Assembly: GCA_027489375.1 (NCBI GenBank)
Contig: JAIXZW010000011.1
Location: forward strand, 1 to 54,161
DNA length: 54,161 nt
From: Paracoccaceae bacterium
Lineage (GTDB): Bacteria > Pseudomonadota > Alphaproteobacteria > Rhodobacterales > Rhodobacteraceae
Reading direction: 5' to 3'
Below, in pieces: positions 46,491-54,161 of the stretch; position 1 is the first letter of the stretch; each line of letters starts with the position of its first letter. A model generated the notes under the pieces. That model saw only the letters and a list, made by a program, of their open reading frames with translations, ran no database searches and was not told the origin of the DNA. A program made the position numbers and the translations under genes.

Positions 46491-47726
46491 ATGGCAGGTA
46501 TGACGCACGACATGCTTCATGTCACGGAATGGCATAACGGGGAAAAGGACCATTCCCCCTTTTCCGATGCCGAAATGACCCGCCGCCAGACGGCCGTGCG
46601 CGACTGGATGGCGCGCAATGCGGTGGATGCGGCGCTGTTCACCTCGCACCACTGCATCAACTACTACTCCGGCTGGCTCTATTGCGCCTTTGGCCGCAAA
46701 TACGGGATGGTCCTGACCCAGACGGCCAGCACCACGATCTCGGCCGGGGTCGACGGCGGGCAGGCGTGGCGGCGCAGCTTCGGCGGCAACGTCACCTACA
46801 CCGACTGGAGGCGCGACAACTTCTACCGCGCCGTGCGCCAGTTGACCGCAGGGGTGAAGCGCCTCGCCATCGAATTCGACACCGTCTCGCTCGACTACCG
46901 CCGCCTGCTCGAAGCCGCCCTTCCGGGGGTCGAGATGGTAGACATCAGCCTTCCCTCCATGTGGATGCGCACCGTCAAGTCGCCCGAGGAAATCGCCCTC
47001 ATCCGCAAGGGTGCCGCGATCTCGGACCGTGGCGCGGCGGCGGCGGTCGCCTGCATCCGTGACGGCGTGCCGGAATACGAAGTCGCCATCGCCGCAACGA
47101 ACGCCATGATCCGCGACATCGCCGCCGCCTTCCCCTTCGTCGAGCTGATGGACACCTGGACATGGTTCCAGTCGGGCATAAACACCGACGGCGCGCACAA
47201 TCCCGTCACCAACAAGCGCGTGGCGCGGGGCGACATCCTCTCGCTCAACTGCTTTCCCATGCTCTTCGGCTATTGCACCGGACTGGCGCGCACCCTGTTC
47301 TGCGGCCACGCCGACGATGCCAGCCTCGACATCTGGCAAAAGAACCTTGCCGTGCACCGGCGCGGGCTGGACCTCATCCGCCCCGGCGCAAGATGCAACG
47401 AGATCGCCGCCGAACTGAACGACCTGTACCGAGGCTGGGGGCTGCTCAGACACCGCAGCTTCGGCTATGGCCATTCCTTCGGCGTTCTCGGCCATTACTA
47501 CGGGCGCGAAGCCGCCGTCGAACTGCGCGAGGACGTGTTGACCGAACTCCAACCCGGCATGGTCGTGTCGATGGAACCGATGGTCATGCTGCCCAAGGGG
47601 ATCGCCGGCGCGGGCGGCTACCGCGAACACGACATCCTGATCGTGACCGAAGACGGGGCCGAAAACATCAGCCGCTTCCCCGTAGGTCCGGAACACAACA
47701 TCATCCCGCACGCAGGCCGCGCATGA
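46491..47726 (+). CDS. Creatinase-family (M24-fold) amidinohydrolase lacking one catalytic Glu
   Basis: Homolog of creatinase (creatine to sarcosine plus urea), 411 aa. It shows INYYSGWLYCAFGRKYG, VDGGQAWRR, YTDWRRDNFYRAV, the catalytic-His segment DTWTWFQSGINTDGAHNPVT (His236, equal to His232 in Pseudomonas), YGHSFGVLGHYYGREAAVEL and VVSMEPMVMLP (the Glu358 equivalent). At the position of Pseudomonas Glu262 (ALERTLF) this protein has Ala266 (GLARTLF). Glu262 helps hold the creatine guanidinium, so activity or substrate may differ. Starts at 46491, 46500 or 46512 are possible; none has a good ribosome site. The gene is convergent with the creatininase gene. Confidence 0.78.
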   Translation: MAGMTHDMLHVTEWHNGEKDHSPFSDAEMTRRQTAVRDWMARNAVDAALFTSHHCINYYSGWLYCAFGRKYGMVLTQTASTTISAGVDGGQAWRRSFGGNVTYTDWRRDNFYRAVRQLTAGVKRLAIEFDTVSLDYRRLLEAALPGVEMVDISLPSMWMRTVKSPEEIALIRKGAAISDRGAAAAVACIRDGVPEYEVAIAATNAMIRDIAAAFPFVELMDTWTWFQSGINTDGAHNPVTNKRVARGDILSLNCFPMLFGYCTGLARTLFCGHADDASLDIWQKNLAVHRRGLDLIRPGARCNEIAAELNDLYRGWGLLRHRSFGYGHSFGVLGHYYGREAAVELREDVLTELQPGMVVSMEPMVMLPKGIAGAGGYREHDILIVTEDGAENISRFPVGPEHNIIPHAGRA

Positions 47727-47752
47727 AAAAAAGGGGGTCCCGAAGGACCCCC
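47726..47752 (-). terminator. Intrinsic terminator of the creatininase gene
   Basis: GGGGGTCC (47733-47740), a 4-nt loop and GGACCCCC (47745-47752) form a perfect 8-bp stem. On the minus strand it is followed by seven U residues (A-run at 47726-47732). It lies 24 nt after the creatininase stop, and the A-run touches the stop codon of the convergent creatinase-like gene. Confidence 0.88.
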
Positions 47753-47775
47753 AGCGGGGAGCTGACAGTGACCTG

Positions 47776-48591
47776 TCAGGAGGCTTGCGCCAACTCGATC
47801 CGGCCCGCGCGCGACAATCCGAACTCGTCGCACATCGCCTTGACGATGCCCTTCGTGCACACGTCCAGCAGGATATGGCCCTTTTCGACCGAAGCTTCCT
47901 TGGGCGAAGACAGCGTGCCCGAACAGGGGGTCCATTCCGGCTTGACCGGATAGACGTCATAGGGCGGGAAGGTCGCGGGTTCGACATCGATCGCCCGTTC
48001 GAGCTGCACGAGATGCGGATGCAGCGCGAGCATGAGCGAGGTTTCCAGAACCCCGCCATGCTCGATGTCCCATCCGGGAAATCCCTTGGGGTAAAGCTTT
48101 GCAATCGCTTCCTGATCCACGAAATCCCAATAGGACAGCACGATCACCTTCATGTCGGTGATCCCGTCCCAACGCAGTTCGCGCAAGGCAAGGTCGATGG
48201 CTTCGATGATGAACCACGAATTCTCGAAATGCCCGTTCACCAGACAGACCTTGCGCACGCCGTGGCGGGCGAATTCCTTGACCACATCGCGCAGCGCCGC
48301 GACGAGCGTTGCCCCGTCAAGGCTGGTCGTGCCGCTGAAATGGTTGCCGCCCCCCGATTTCTGGTGCGACTTGTAGCCATAGGTAAAGGGCGGCGCGACC
48401 AGCCCCCCGACCTCGAGCGCCACGCGGCGCGCAAACTCCGTGGGCAGCAGCACATCGACATGCAGCGGCATGTGATGGCCGTGCTGCTCCATCGACCCGA
48501 TGGGAATAAGGATCGGCGTGCTGCCGTCCCGCACGGCGGCATCGTAATCCGGCCAGGTAAGTTCCGAGGCGAAGGCAGATTGAAGGGGCAT
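47776..48591 (-). CDS. crnA: Creatininase (creatinine amidohydrolase)
   Basis: Cytoplasmic metal-dependent amidohydrolase, 271 aa, opening the creatinine ring to creatine. All metal ligands of the Pseudomonas enzyme are present with an offset of one: Glu35 and His37 in GSMEQHGHHM, Asp46 in HVDVLLPTE, His121 and Glu123 in VNGHFENSW. Further matches are YGYKSHQKSGGGNHFSGTTS, VIVLSYWDFV and GWDIEHGGVLETSLMLAL. Length is normal. It is convergent with the creatinase-like gene and divergent from a LysR gene, so the LysR protein probably controls it. The whole-sequence resemblance makes true creatininase more likely than the related sugar-lactam or mycofactocin members of the superfamily. Confidence 0.86.
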   Translation of the reverse strand: MPLQSAFASELTWPDYDAAVRDGSTPILIPIGSMEQHGHHMPLHVDVLLPTEFARRVALEVGGLVAPPFTYGYKSHQKSGGGNHFSGTTSLDGATLVAALRDVVKEFARHGVRKVCLVNGHFENSWFIIEAIDLALRELRWDGITDMKVIVLSYWDFVDQEAIAKLYPKGFPGWDIEHGGVLETSLMLALHPHLVQLERAIDVEPATFPPYDVYPVKPEWTPCSGTLSSPKEASVEKGHILLDVCTKGIVKAMCDEFGLSRAGRIELAQAS

Positions 48592-48693
48592 GGCGCTCTC
48601 GACGGTTGATGTCTCTACCCCGTCATATTCGTTGCGCCATTCGTATTTGGAAAATATATAGTCCTAATGGTTTCATTGTGATGGCAAATCGAA

Positions 48694-49590
48694 ATGGCGG
48701 CGCTGGTCAATCTCCCCACCGATCTGTTGCGAACCTTCATCACCGTGGTGGAACTCGGCGGCCACTCCAAGGCGGGACAAGCGCTCGGGCGCAGCCAGCC
48801 CGCGATATCCCTGCAGATCGGGCGGCTGGAAGAACTGGTGAAGGCGCAGCTCCTCACGCAGGACGGTCGCAGCATCCACCCCACCCCCGCCGGCGAGGCG
48901 CTCCTGTCCTACGCGCGCGAGATGGTGCGCACCAATGACGAGGCGGTCAGCTATTTCCACCGCACCGACCGGTCCGGCGTGCTCAGGATCGGGCTTCCCA
49001 CCGATTATGCCGTGGCCTTCCTCCAGAATACCCTGACCCGCTTCATCCACGAAAACCCCGAAGTCGATCTTGAAATCCACTGCGATCTCAGCCGCGAATT
49101 GCACAAGATGCTGCGCGCCGAGGAACTCGACGTCATCATCGCCACCATGAACAGCCCGCGCATGCCTTATCTGTCGCGCTCCTGGGTGGAACAACCGATC
49201 TGGGCCTGCGCCGATTCCTACCGTCCCGACGAGGCCCGCCCCGTCCCCCTCGGGGCCCATCTCGAAGGCTGCGACTACCGGTCCCGCATGATCGACGCGC
49301 TCGACGGGGCCGGACGGCGCTGGCGCGTGGTCTATACGGGGCCGGGGATATCGGGCCTGCAAAACGCCGTGCAGAACGGGCTTTGCGTCACCGCATTGAC
49401 CAAGGCGACGCTTCTGTCCGGCATGCGCGAACTGACGGAAGACGAAGGATTTCCAAGGCTTGAACAGTTGCGGATCGGGCTGTTCTACAAGCATCCGCGG
49501 CTGACGCCCGCAGGTCTGCACCTTGTCAGCGAACTGGTCGCAAGTCTGGAAAGCGTCGGCTCGGGCGTGGCCAAGGTGACACCCGCTTGA
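48694..49590 (+). CDS. LysR-family regulator of the creatinine locus
   Basis: 298-residue LysR protein with helix-turn-helix GGHSKAGQALGRSQPAISLQ and an effector domain beginning SGVLRIGLPTDYAVAFLQ, with ELDVIIATMNSPRMPYLSR and GLQNAVQNGLCVTALTKA. It sits between the creatininase gene (divergent, 102 nt between starts) and the ABC importer operon (same direction, 108 nt downstream). It likely controls both in response to creatinine, creatine or sarcosine. ATG 48694 has no strong ribosome binding site. Confidence 0.8.
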   Translation: MAALVNLPTDLLRTFITVVELGGHSKAGQALGRSQPAISLQIGRLEELVKAQLLTQDGRSIHPTPAGEALLSYAREMVRTNDEAVSYFHRTDRSGVLRIGLPTDYAVAFLQNTLTRFIHENPEVDLEIHCDLSRELHKMLRAEELDVIIATMNSPRMPYLSRSWVEQPIWACADSYRPDEARPVPLGAHLEGCDYRSRMIDALDGAGRRWRVVYTGPGISGLQNAVQNGLCVTALTKATLLSGMRELTEDEGFPRLEQLRIGLFYKHPRLTPAGLHLVSELVASLESVGSGVAKVTPA

Positions 49591-49612
49591 CGGACATTAC
49601 CGGCGCAAATGG

Positions 49613-49621
49613 ATAAATTTC
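49613..49621. promoter_or_regulatory. Second copy of ATAAATTTC, upstream of the ABC importer operon
   Basis: The nine-base word seen before the creatinase-like gene recurs here, 86 nt before ATG 49699, again inside an AT-rich patch. It is a candidate site for a locus-specific regulator; the support is only the shared word and position. Confidence 0.3.
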
Positions 49622-49698
49622 GATTACGGATTTAACATCGCAAAGCCTGTCCCATAACGTCCTGCCCATAAGAAACCGCACCCAACAGGACAGACCCC

Positions 49699-50823
49699 AT
49701 GACAAAGAACCGGACCACGGCGCAGGGTTTCAGCCGCCGCACCTTCCTCGGGACAGGCGCCGCCGTGCTCGCCACGCCGATGCTCTCGCGCCGCGCCTTC
49801 GCCGCGCCCACCGAATTGACCATGCTCGCGTGGTATGGCCATGCCGAACCCGATATCGTCGCCGAATTCGAGGCCGAGAATAACGTGAAGTTCGTGCCGA
49901 AATACTACACCGGCGGCGACAACATGCTCGGCCTGATCTCGCAATCCCCGCCCGGCACCTTCGATGTGATCCTGTCGGATGCGGAATATGTGCAGGCACT
50001 GAACGCCGCAGGCTACGTCGAGGAACTCGACGCGAACGACTATGCCCTGTCCGACTATTTCCCCGAATTCCAGAACTTCCCCGGCAACTGGCAGGACGGC
50101 AAACTCTTCTCGCTCGTCACCCGTTTCGGCTTCCTCGGTGTCGCCTACAACACCGACGCCCTGACCGCAGCCGAGGCCGCGAACTACAACATCTTCTGGG
50201 ACCCGAAACTGACCGGCAAGGTCGGCCATTTCGACTGGCACCTGCCCAACCTTGGCCAGATGAGCCTGCTCGCCGGCAATGCCAACCCCTATGACATCGA
50301 CGAAGCGGCATGGGAGGCGGTGAAGGAAAAGACCACCACCCTGCGTGGCCAGATCGGTGGCTTCTTCGACTATGGCGGCACTTTCTCGTCACTCAATGAC
50401 GGCCAGATGCTGGCCTTTGCCGGCATCGGCGACTGGATCACCGGCGTGCTGGAAAAGAACGGCGCCAAGGTGAAGTCGGTCATCCCCGAACAGGGCGGAC
50501 TGCAATGGTCGGAATGCTTCTCGATCGGCAAAGGCTCGGCCAAGGCCGACCTCGCGAAGAAGTGGATCCAGTATATCACCTCGGCCAAGGGTCAGGCGAA
50601 GTCGGCGCAAATGGCCGCCTATCCGGCCCTCATCCCCAATGCCAAGGGCTGGGACGTGCTTCAGGCCGAAAATCCGGCCGAGGCCGCTCGCCAGGGCATG
50701 ACCAAGGACGCGGGCAACGCAATGGACCTGATCCGCACAGGCCGCATCCAATACCGCCAGTGGCCGATCCAGCAGGACCTCGAAACCTGGAACGATTACT
50801 GGTCGGAATACAAGGGCGCCTGA
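49699..50823 (+). CDS. Tat-exported ABC solute-binding protein, PotD-type
   Basis: 374-residue periplasmic receptor with a twin-arginine signal (SRRTFLGTGAAVLATPML, cleavage near AFA-AP). The PotD/spermidine-putrescine fold is indicated by LTMLAWYGHAEPDIVAEFE, DVILSDAEYVQALNAAGYVE, FGFLGVAYNTDAL and GIGDWITGVLEKNGAKV. AGGAC lies 10 nt before ATG 49699. The position beside creatininase and creatinase-family genes suggests the ligand is creatine, creatinine or another guanidino compound rather than a polyamine; this is inferred. A strong hairpin follows the gene. Confidence 0.8.
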   Translation: MTKNRTTAQGFSRRTFLGTGAAVLATPMLSRRAFAAPTELTMLAWYGHAEPDIVAEFEAENNVKFVPKYYTGGDNMLGLISQSPPGTFDVILSDAEYVQALNAAGYVEELDANDYALSDYFPEFQNFPGNWQDGKLFSLVTRFGFLGVAYNTDALTAAEAANYNIFWDPKLTGKVGHFDWHLPNLGQMSLLAGNANPYDIDEAAWEAVKEKTTTLRGQIGGFFDYGGTFSSLNDGQMLAFAGIGDWITGVLEKNGAKVKSVIPEQGGLQWSECFSIGKGSAKADLAKKWIQYITSAKGQAKSAQMAAYPALIPNAKGWDVLQAENPAEAARQGMTKDAGNAMDLIRTGRIQYRQWPIQQDLETWNDYWSEYKGA

Positions 50824-50852
50824 GAATGCGTGCCCAGGCCATCGCAACAGCA

Positions 50853-50877
50853 GGGGGGCGGCAGACGACCGCCCCCC
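50853..50877 (+). other. Stem-loop between binding-protein and permease genes
   Basis: GGGGGGCGG (50853-50861) pairs perfectly with CCGCCCCCC (50869-50877) around a 7-nt loop. No U-run follows. It lies 29 nt after the binding-protein stop and 32 nt before the ATG at 50910, and supports that ATG as the permease start. Confidence 0.7.
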
Positions 50878-50909
50878 GTCTCGCAAAGCCAGAGTCAGAG
50901 AAGCGCGCC

Positions 50910-51767
50910 ATGCGGCCACGGCTGTCCATCTACGGTCTGACCTTTTCGCTGCCGCTTCTGGTCTGGCAGCTTCTGTTCTTCGTCGCCCCGCTCGCCTTTC
51001 TTGTGGCGCTCAGCTTCTGGACGGTGAAGAACTTCACCATGCGGCCCGATTTCGATGCCGTGAACTGGATCACCATGTATGGCAAGCCGGTCTTCTGGCA
51101 GGCCTATGCCACGACCTTCGCGCTTGCCGCCTCGGCCTCGGTGCTTGCGTCGGTCCTTGCCTTTCCGGCCTCTTATGCCATCGCCTTCAAACTGTCCGAT
51201 ACCGCGCGCCGCTGGGCCGTGTTCCTGATGGTGATCCCGTTCTTCACGAGCTATCTCGTACGCGTCTATTCGTGGCAGATTTTCCTGTCGGACGCCGGGA
51301 TCGTGAACGTGCTTTTGGGCTATGTCGGGCTTGGCCCCTATCCCATGCTGAACACCGTGGGCGCGACGATGGTGGGTTACATGACCCTGTCGCTGCCGCT
51401 GGTGATCCTGCTGCAACTTTTCAGTCTGGTGTTCATCGACCGCAACCTGATCGAAGCCGCGCACAACATGCGCTGCGGGCGGGTGCGGACCGTGTTCGAG
51501 GTGGTGATCCCTTCGGCCCGCGTCGGCCTTGTGATCGCGGCGCTGTTCTGTTTCATCCTGACCTTCGGTGATTTCGTCAGCCCCGTCTATCTGGGCGGAG
51601 GCGACCCCACGACCCTGTCGATCCTGATCACCGACACCACCAAATCCGGCCAGCAATGGCCCCGCGCGGCGGTGATCGCGCTGACCATGATCGGCACGCT
51701 TCTGGCCGTCGCATTCTTCGCGGTGCGCTTCGCCTATGCCGGAAATGCCAAGGGGGCGCGCAAATGA
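50910..51767 (+). CDS. ABC permease, PotB-type
   Basis: 285-residue six-helix permease beginning MRPRLSIYGLTFSLPLLVWQ. The coupling loop is EAAHNMRCGRVRTVFEVVIP, and the family segment IPFFTSYLVRVYSWQIFLSD precedes it. ATG 50826 would add 28 residues, but these lie across the GC hairpin at 50853-50877 and show no family match, so I prefer 50910. The stop overlaps the next permease start by 4 nt. Confidence 0.8.
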   Translation: MRPRLSIYGLTFSLPLLVWQLLFFVAPLAFLVALSFWTVKNFTMRPDFDAVNWITMYGKPVFWQAYATTFALAASASVLASVLAFPASYAIAFKLSDTARRWAVFLMVIPFFTSYLVRVYSWQIFLSDAGIVNVLLGYVGLGPYPMLNTVGATMVGYMTLSLPLVILLQLFSLVFIDRNLIEAAHNMRCGRVRTVFEVVIPSARVGLVIAALFCFILTFGDFVSPVYLGGGDPTTLSILITDTTKSGQQWPRAAVIALTMIGTLLAVAFFAVRFAYAGNAKGARK

Positions 51768-52585
51768 GCAGCGAAGCCATCAACCGCAGCCGCGCCGTCG
51801 ACTGGTCGCTGCGCGCCTATATCGTGCTTGCCTATGCCTTCGTCTTTGCCCCGATTGCCGCGAGTTTCGTCTTTTCGCTGAACTCGGACCGCTTTCCTTC
51901 GATCCCGCTCGGGCATTTCTCGCTGGAATGGTATCGCGCGGTGGCGAGCGATCCGCTGGTCTGGCAGGGGTTGGGCAATACGCTGGTGATCGGGCTGATC
52001 GTGGGGGTGGTGTCCACGCTGCTCGGCTTTGGCGCGGCCTATACGGACTACCGCTACAACTTCTTCGGCAAGCAGGTCTATCTGGCGCTTGCGCTGCTGC
52101 CGCCGACGATCCCCGTGATCATCATGGGTCTGGCGATGCTGGCGTTCCTGAGCCGCGTCGATCTGTCGGGGCGGGCGATTTCGGTCATCATCGCGCATGT
52201 CGTGATCTGCGCGCCCTTTGCAATGGCGATCATCCGGCTGCGCCTGAGCCAGATGGACCCCGCGCTCGAACCCGCTGCGTGGAACCTCGGTGCCTCCGAA
52301 TGGGCCACGATGCGCCATGTGATCGTTCCCTTCACCAAGCCCGCGATCTTTGGCGCGCTGTTCATCACGATGGCCGTGTCCTTCGATGAATTCGCCATCG
52401 CCTGGTTCGTCTCGGGTCTCAACGAAACCCTGCCGGTCAAGGTTCTGGGCTTCCTGCAAGGTCAGGTTTCCCCCCGCATCAACGCCATCGGCACCTTCGT
52501 CTTCGTGATCTCGATGACGCTGGTGATCCTCGCCCAAGTCCTTCTCTCGGGCCGCACCGGCCCCACCGCCGCCGACAAGGAGTAA
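51764..52585 (+). CDS. ABC permease, PotC-type
   Basis: 273-residue partner permease. Helix 1 is YIVLAYAFVFAPIAASFVFS, and the coupling loop is EPAAWNLGASEWATMRHVIV, with Glu-Pro in place of Glu-Ala. FDEFAIAWFVSGLNETLPVK is characteristic of the PotC group. The ATG overlaps the upstream stop by 4 nt, and the ATPase gene begins 3 nt after its own stop. Its third codon positions seem to use more G and T than the neighbours, which may reflect separate history or chance. Confidence 0.83.
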   Translation: MSSEAINRSRAVDWSLRAYIVLAYAFVFAPIAASFVFSLNSDRFPSIPLGHFSLEWYRAVASDPLVWQGLGNTLVIGLIVGVVSTLLGFGAAYTDYRYNFFGKQVYLALALLPPTIPVIIMGLAMLAFLSRVDLSGRAISVIIAHVVICAPFAMAIIRLRLSQMDPALEPAAWNLGASEWATMRHVIVPFTKPAIFGALFITMAVSFDEFAIAWFVSGLNETLPVKVLGFLQGQVSPRINAIGTFVFVISMTLVILAQVLLSGRTGPTAADKE

Positions 52586-52588
52586 TCC

Positions 52589-53686
52589 ATGCAACGCGAT
52601 ACGCTCGTTTCCTTCGAAGGCGTGATAAAACGCTTCGGCAGCTTCACCGCCGTTCAACGGATGGATTTCGAAATCAAAAAGGGCGAATTCCTCGCCATCA
52701 TGGGCTCCTCCGGCTGCGGCAAGACCACCACCCTGCGCATGCTCGCAGGGCTGGAAGCCCCGAGCGAAGGCACGATCCGCCTGTCGGGCAAGCCGATCAA
52801 CCACTTGCCCACATGGCAGCGCGACACGCCGATGGTGTGGCAAAGCCTCGCGCTGTTTCCGTTCCTCAACGTCCGCGAGAACGTGGAATTCGCGCTGAAG
52901 ATGCGCGGCGTGGGCAAGGCCGAGCGCCAGCGGCGGGCCGAACAATGGCTCGACCGGATGCAGATCCTCGAATTCGCAGACCGCAACATCGCGCAGCTTT
53001 CGGGCGGCCAGCGCCAGCGCGTGGCCCTCGCCCGCTCGCTGGTGGTTGAACCCGAAATCCTGCTGCTCGACGAACCGCTCTCGGCTCTCGACGCCGCACT
53101 CAAGGTCCGCATGCAATCCGTGCTCAAGAACCTGCAACGCGAGACGGGGATCACCTTCGTCTATGTCACGCACAGCCAGTCCGAAGCCTTCTCGATGGCC
53201 GACCGCGTGGTGATCATGTCCCGCGGCGTGATCGAACAGATCGGCACCCCGCAGGAAATCTACGGCGCACCGCGCACGCGCTTCGTCGCCGATTTCCTCG
53301 GCTCGTCGAACATCTTCACGGGCAGGGTCCGTGCCGCCTCACCCTCGGCGGTCGAGGTGGACACTCCCGACGGCCCGCTCGCCCTTGCGGGCGGCAACCT
53401 GCCCGCTCCGCCGCGGCAGGGCGACACCGCCACGCTGACCGTCCTTGACACCAAGACCCATCTCAGCGTGTCGCGCCCCACAGGTCAGGCCAATGTCGTG
53501 CCCGTGCGCGTGATCGGCGAGGAATTCGTTGGGGCCACGGCGACGGTCTATCTCGAAACCGCCAAGGGGCAGGAAATCCGCGTGCAGAAAAGCCATGACG
53601 AACTGGCAGGTCTGCCGCTCGACATCGGGCAGGAGCTGTTCGTCCACTGGTCGCCCGCCGACAGCCACCTTGTGGCCGAGGCGTAA
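52589..53686 (+). CDS. ABC ATPase, PotA-type
   Basis: 365-residue ATPase with Walker A GSSGCGKTTTLRM, signature LSGGQRQRVALARSL, Walker B LLLDEPLSALDAALK, switch VTHSQSEAFSMADR (a Ser replaces the usual Asp in H-D-Q) and a C-terminal TOBE domain. AAGGAG lies 6 nt before ATG 52589. It energises the two PotBC-type permeases. The H-S-Q variant is unusual but keeps the switch His. Confidence 0.85.
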   Translation: MQRDTLVSFEGVIKRFGSFTAVQRMDFEIKKGEFLAIMGSSGCGKTTTLRMLAGLEAPSEGTIRLSGKPINHLPTWQRDTPMVWQSLALFPFLNVRENVEFALKMRGVGKAERQRRAEQWLDRMQILEFADRNIAQLSGGQRQRVALARSLVVEPEILLLDEPLSALDAALKVRMQSVLKNLQRETGITFVYVTHSQSEAFSMADRVVIMSRGVIEQIGTPQEIYGAPRTRFVADFLGSSNIFTGRVRAASPSAVEVDTPDGPLALAGGNLPAPPRQGDTATLTVLDTKTHLSVSRPTGQANVVPVRVIGEEFVGATATVYLETAKGQEIRVQKSHDELAGLPLDIGQELFVHWSPADSHLVAEA

Positions 53687-53687
53687 G

Positions 53688-53930
53688 ATGACCGAGGCAG
53701 AGGCGGCACTGCGCGAACTCGGCCTGTCCCGTCTCGGGTCGGGCAGGCTTGGCGCGGCGGCCCTGCAACAGAGTTTCCAGAGCGCAGAGATGGCGCAGGG
53801 CCTCTTTCCCTGCGGCAGCCTCACCCGCCGCCAGATCGAAGGAGCACGGCTCGACGCACTGACCCCTCCCCTTCCGGTCCTTGCCCGCTGGCTGGACCGA
53901 TGGAGACAAAAGCGAAGGCGCCGCATCTAG
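53688..53930 (+). CDS. 80-residue protein co-transcribed with the importer, unknown function
   Basis: ATG 53688 follows the ATPase stop by one base, so translation is likely coupled. The product is soluble, with an N-terminal helix (MTEAEAALRELGLSRLGSGR), a central LQQSFQSAEMAQGLF and a very basic end (WLDRWRQKRRRRI). I do not recognise a family. Operon position suggests an accessory role in guanidino-compound use or in the importer, but nothing in the sequence shows this. Confidence 0.55.
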   Translation: MTEAEAALRELGLSRLGSGRLGAAALQQSFQSAEMAQGLFPCGSLTRRQIEGARLDALTPPLPVLARWLDRWRQKRRRRI

Positions 53931-54042
53931 GCGCATCCCCCGACACCGCTACCCCCCTGACAGGCTGGTTCCGACCGGCCCGATGGCCTGCATCCCGATT
54001 TCGGGACCGATACCCCTGACAACCAAGCAAGGAGTTTGCACC

Positions 54043-54161
54043 ATGCAACGCGAAAGACTGCAAAACTACGTCGGCAACGGCGAGGCCGTCCAGCCGACCT
54101 TTTCCGCGACCGAGATGCAGCGCCGTCTCGATGCGATCCGCGGCGTGATGGCCAAGAACGG
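54043..54161 (+). CDS. N-terminus of a second creatinase-family protein, cut by the window edge
   Basis: AAGGAG lies 9 nt before ATG 54043, and the frame is open to the right edge (39 complete codons). The peptide contains NGEAVQPTFSATEMQRRLDA, matching the start of creatinases, where N-G-x-x-x-x-x-F-S-x-x-E precedes the first helix. The upstream creatinase-like protein at 46491 shares the NGEK-FSDAEM pattern. This copy follows the ABC importer operon and the 80-residue protein by 112 nt and could be the catalytically normal creatinase. The active-site region is outside the window. Confidence 0.7.
   Translation, partial: MQRERLQNYVGNGEAVQPTFSATEMQRRLDAIRGVMAKN

Noticed and set aside
47726..47752. 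The hairpin as a terminator for the plus-strand creatinase-like gene
   Set aside because: On the plus strand no U-run follows the stem; the run of U exists only on the minus strand, so it serves the creatininase gene.
53954..54021. Direct repeat CCCCTGACA at 53954-53962 and 54013-54021
   Set aside because: Nine bases of GC-rich sequence in two copies 59 nt apart can occur by chance, and no promoter or attachment-site feature accompanies them.

Overview
The window looks like chromosomal DNA of a Rhodobacteraceae member (Alphaproteobacteria). It is GC-rich, with strongly C/G-ending codons and tight minus- and plus-strand operons. It carries gene sets typical of that family: TMAO uptake, several solute-binding-protein ABC importers, HglS-type lysine breakdown and many LysR regulators. 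I see no rRNA, tRNA, CRISPR array, phage or complete insertion sequence. All names come from motif recognition and remembered family sequences; no search was run.

Left part (1-9003): a TMAO locus. A minus-strand operon encodes a TmoX-like binding protein, a TmoV-like ATPase and a TmoW-like tandem permease. It is followed by the first 38 codons of a gene that may be the TMAO demethylase. Divergent from it are torR, torS (convergent with torR) and torT, a complete TMAO-sensing phosphorelay placed beside import genes rather than beside torCAD reductase genes. The torR/tmoX intergenic region holds three copies of a short repeat that could be the TorR operator.

Middle-left (9232-22778): an ABC importer of unknown substrate with an upstream NTF2-like protein, a nitronate monooxygenase-like flavoprotein, a metallo-beta-lactamase/beta-CASP RNA nuclease, an EamA exporter, a Ser/Thr kinase fused to a UspA domain together with a metallophosphoesterase, and manC-manB for GDP-mannose.

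Middle (23000-33047): a lysine/pipecolate catabolic island. HglS (2-oxoadipate to D-2-hydroxyglutarate), an AmaB-like semialdehyde dehydrogenase and an AmaA-like FAD oxidase form one operon. Three LysR genes follow, then a YdiJ-like D-2-hydroxyglutarate dehydrogenase that would deliver 2-oxoglutarate. The 2-aminoadipate aminotransferase is not in the window.

Then (33148-44196) come a BTAD/TPR regulator, a small protein, a ChaC-like gamma-glutamylcyclotransferase and a LacI-regulated rhamnoside system (cytoplasmic GH78 rhamnosidase plus a sugar ABC importer).

Right part: 44205-46289 is a gene graveyard with remnants of a SAF-type homoserine-dehydrogenase-like gene, a glycosyltransferase-like gene and an LhgO-like oxidase. 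After it comes a creatinine/creatine locus: a creatinase homolog lacking one catalytic Glu, a creatininase with all metal ligands, a LysR gene, a polyamine/opine-type ABC importer, an 80-residue protein and the start of a second creatinase-family gene at the right edge.

A recurring theme is that all four solute-binding-protein genes are followed by strong GC hairpins before the next transporter gene.
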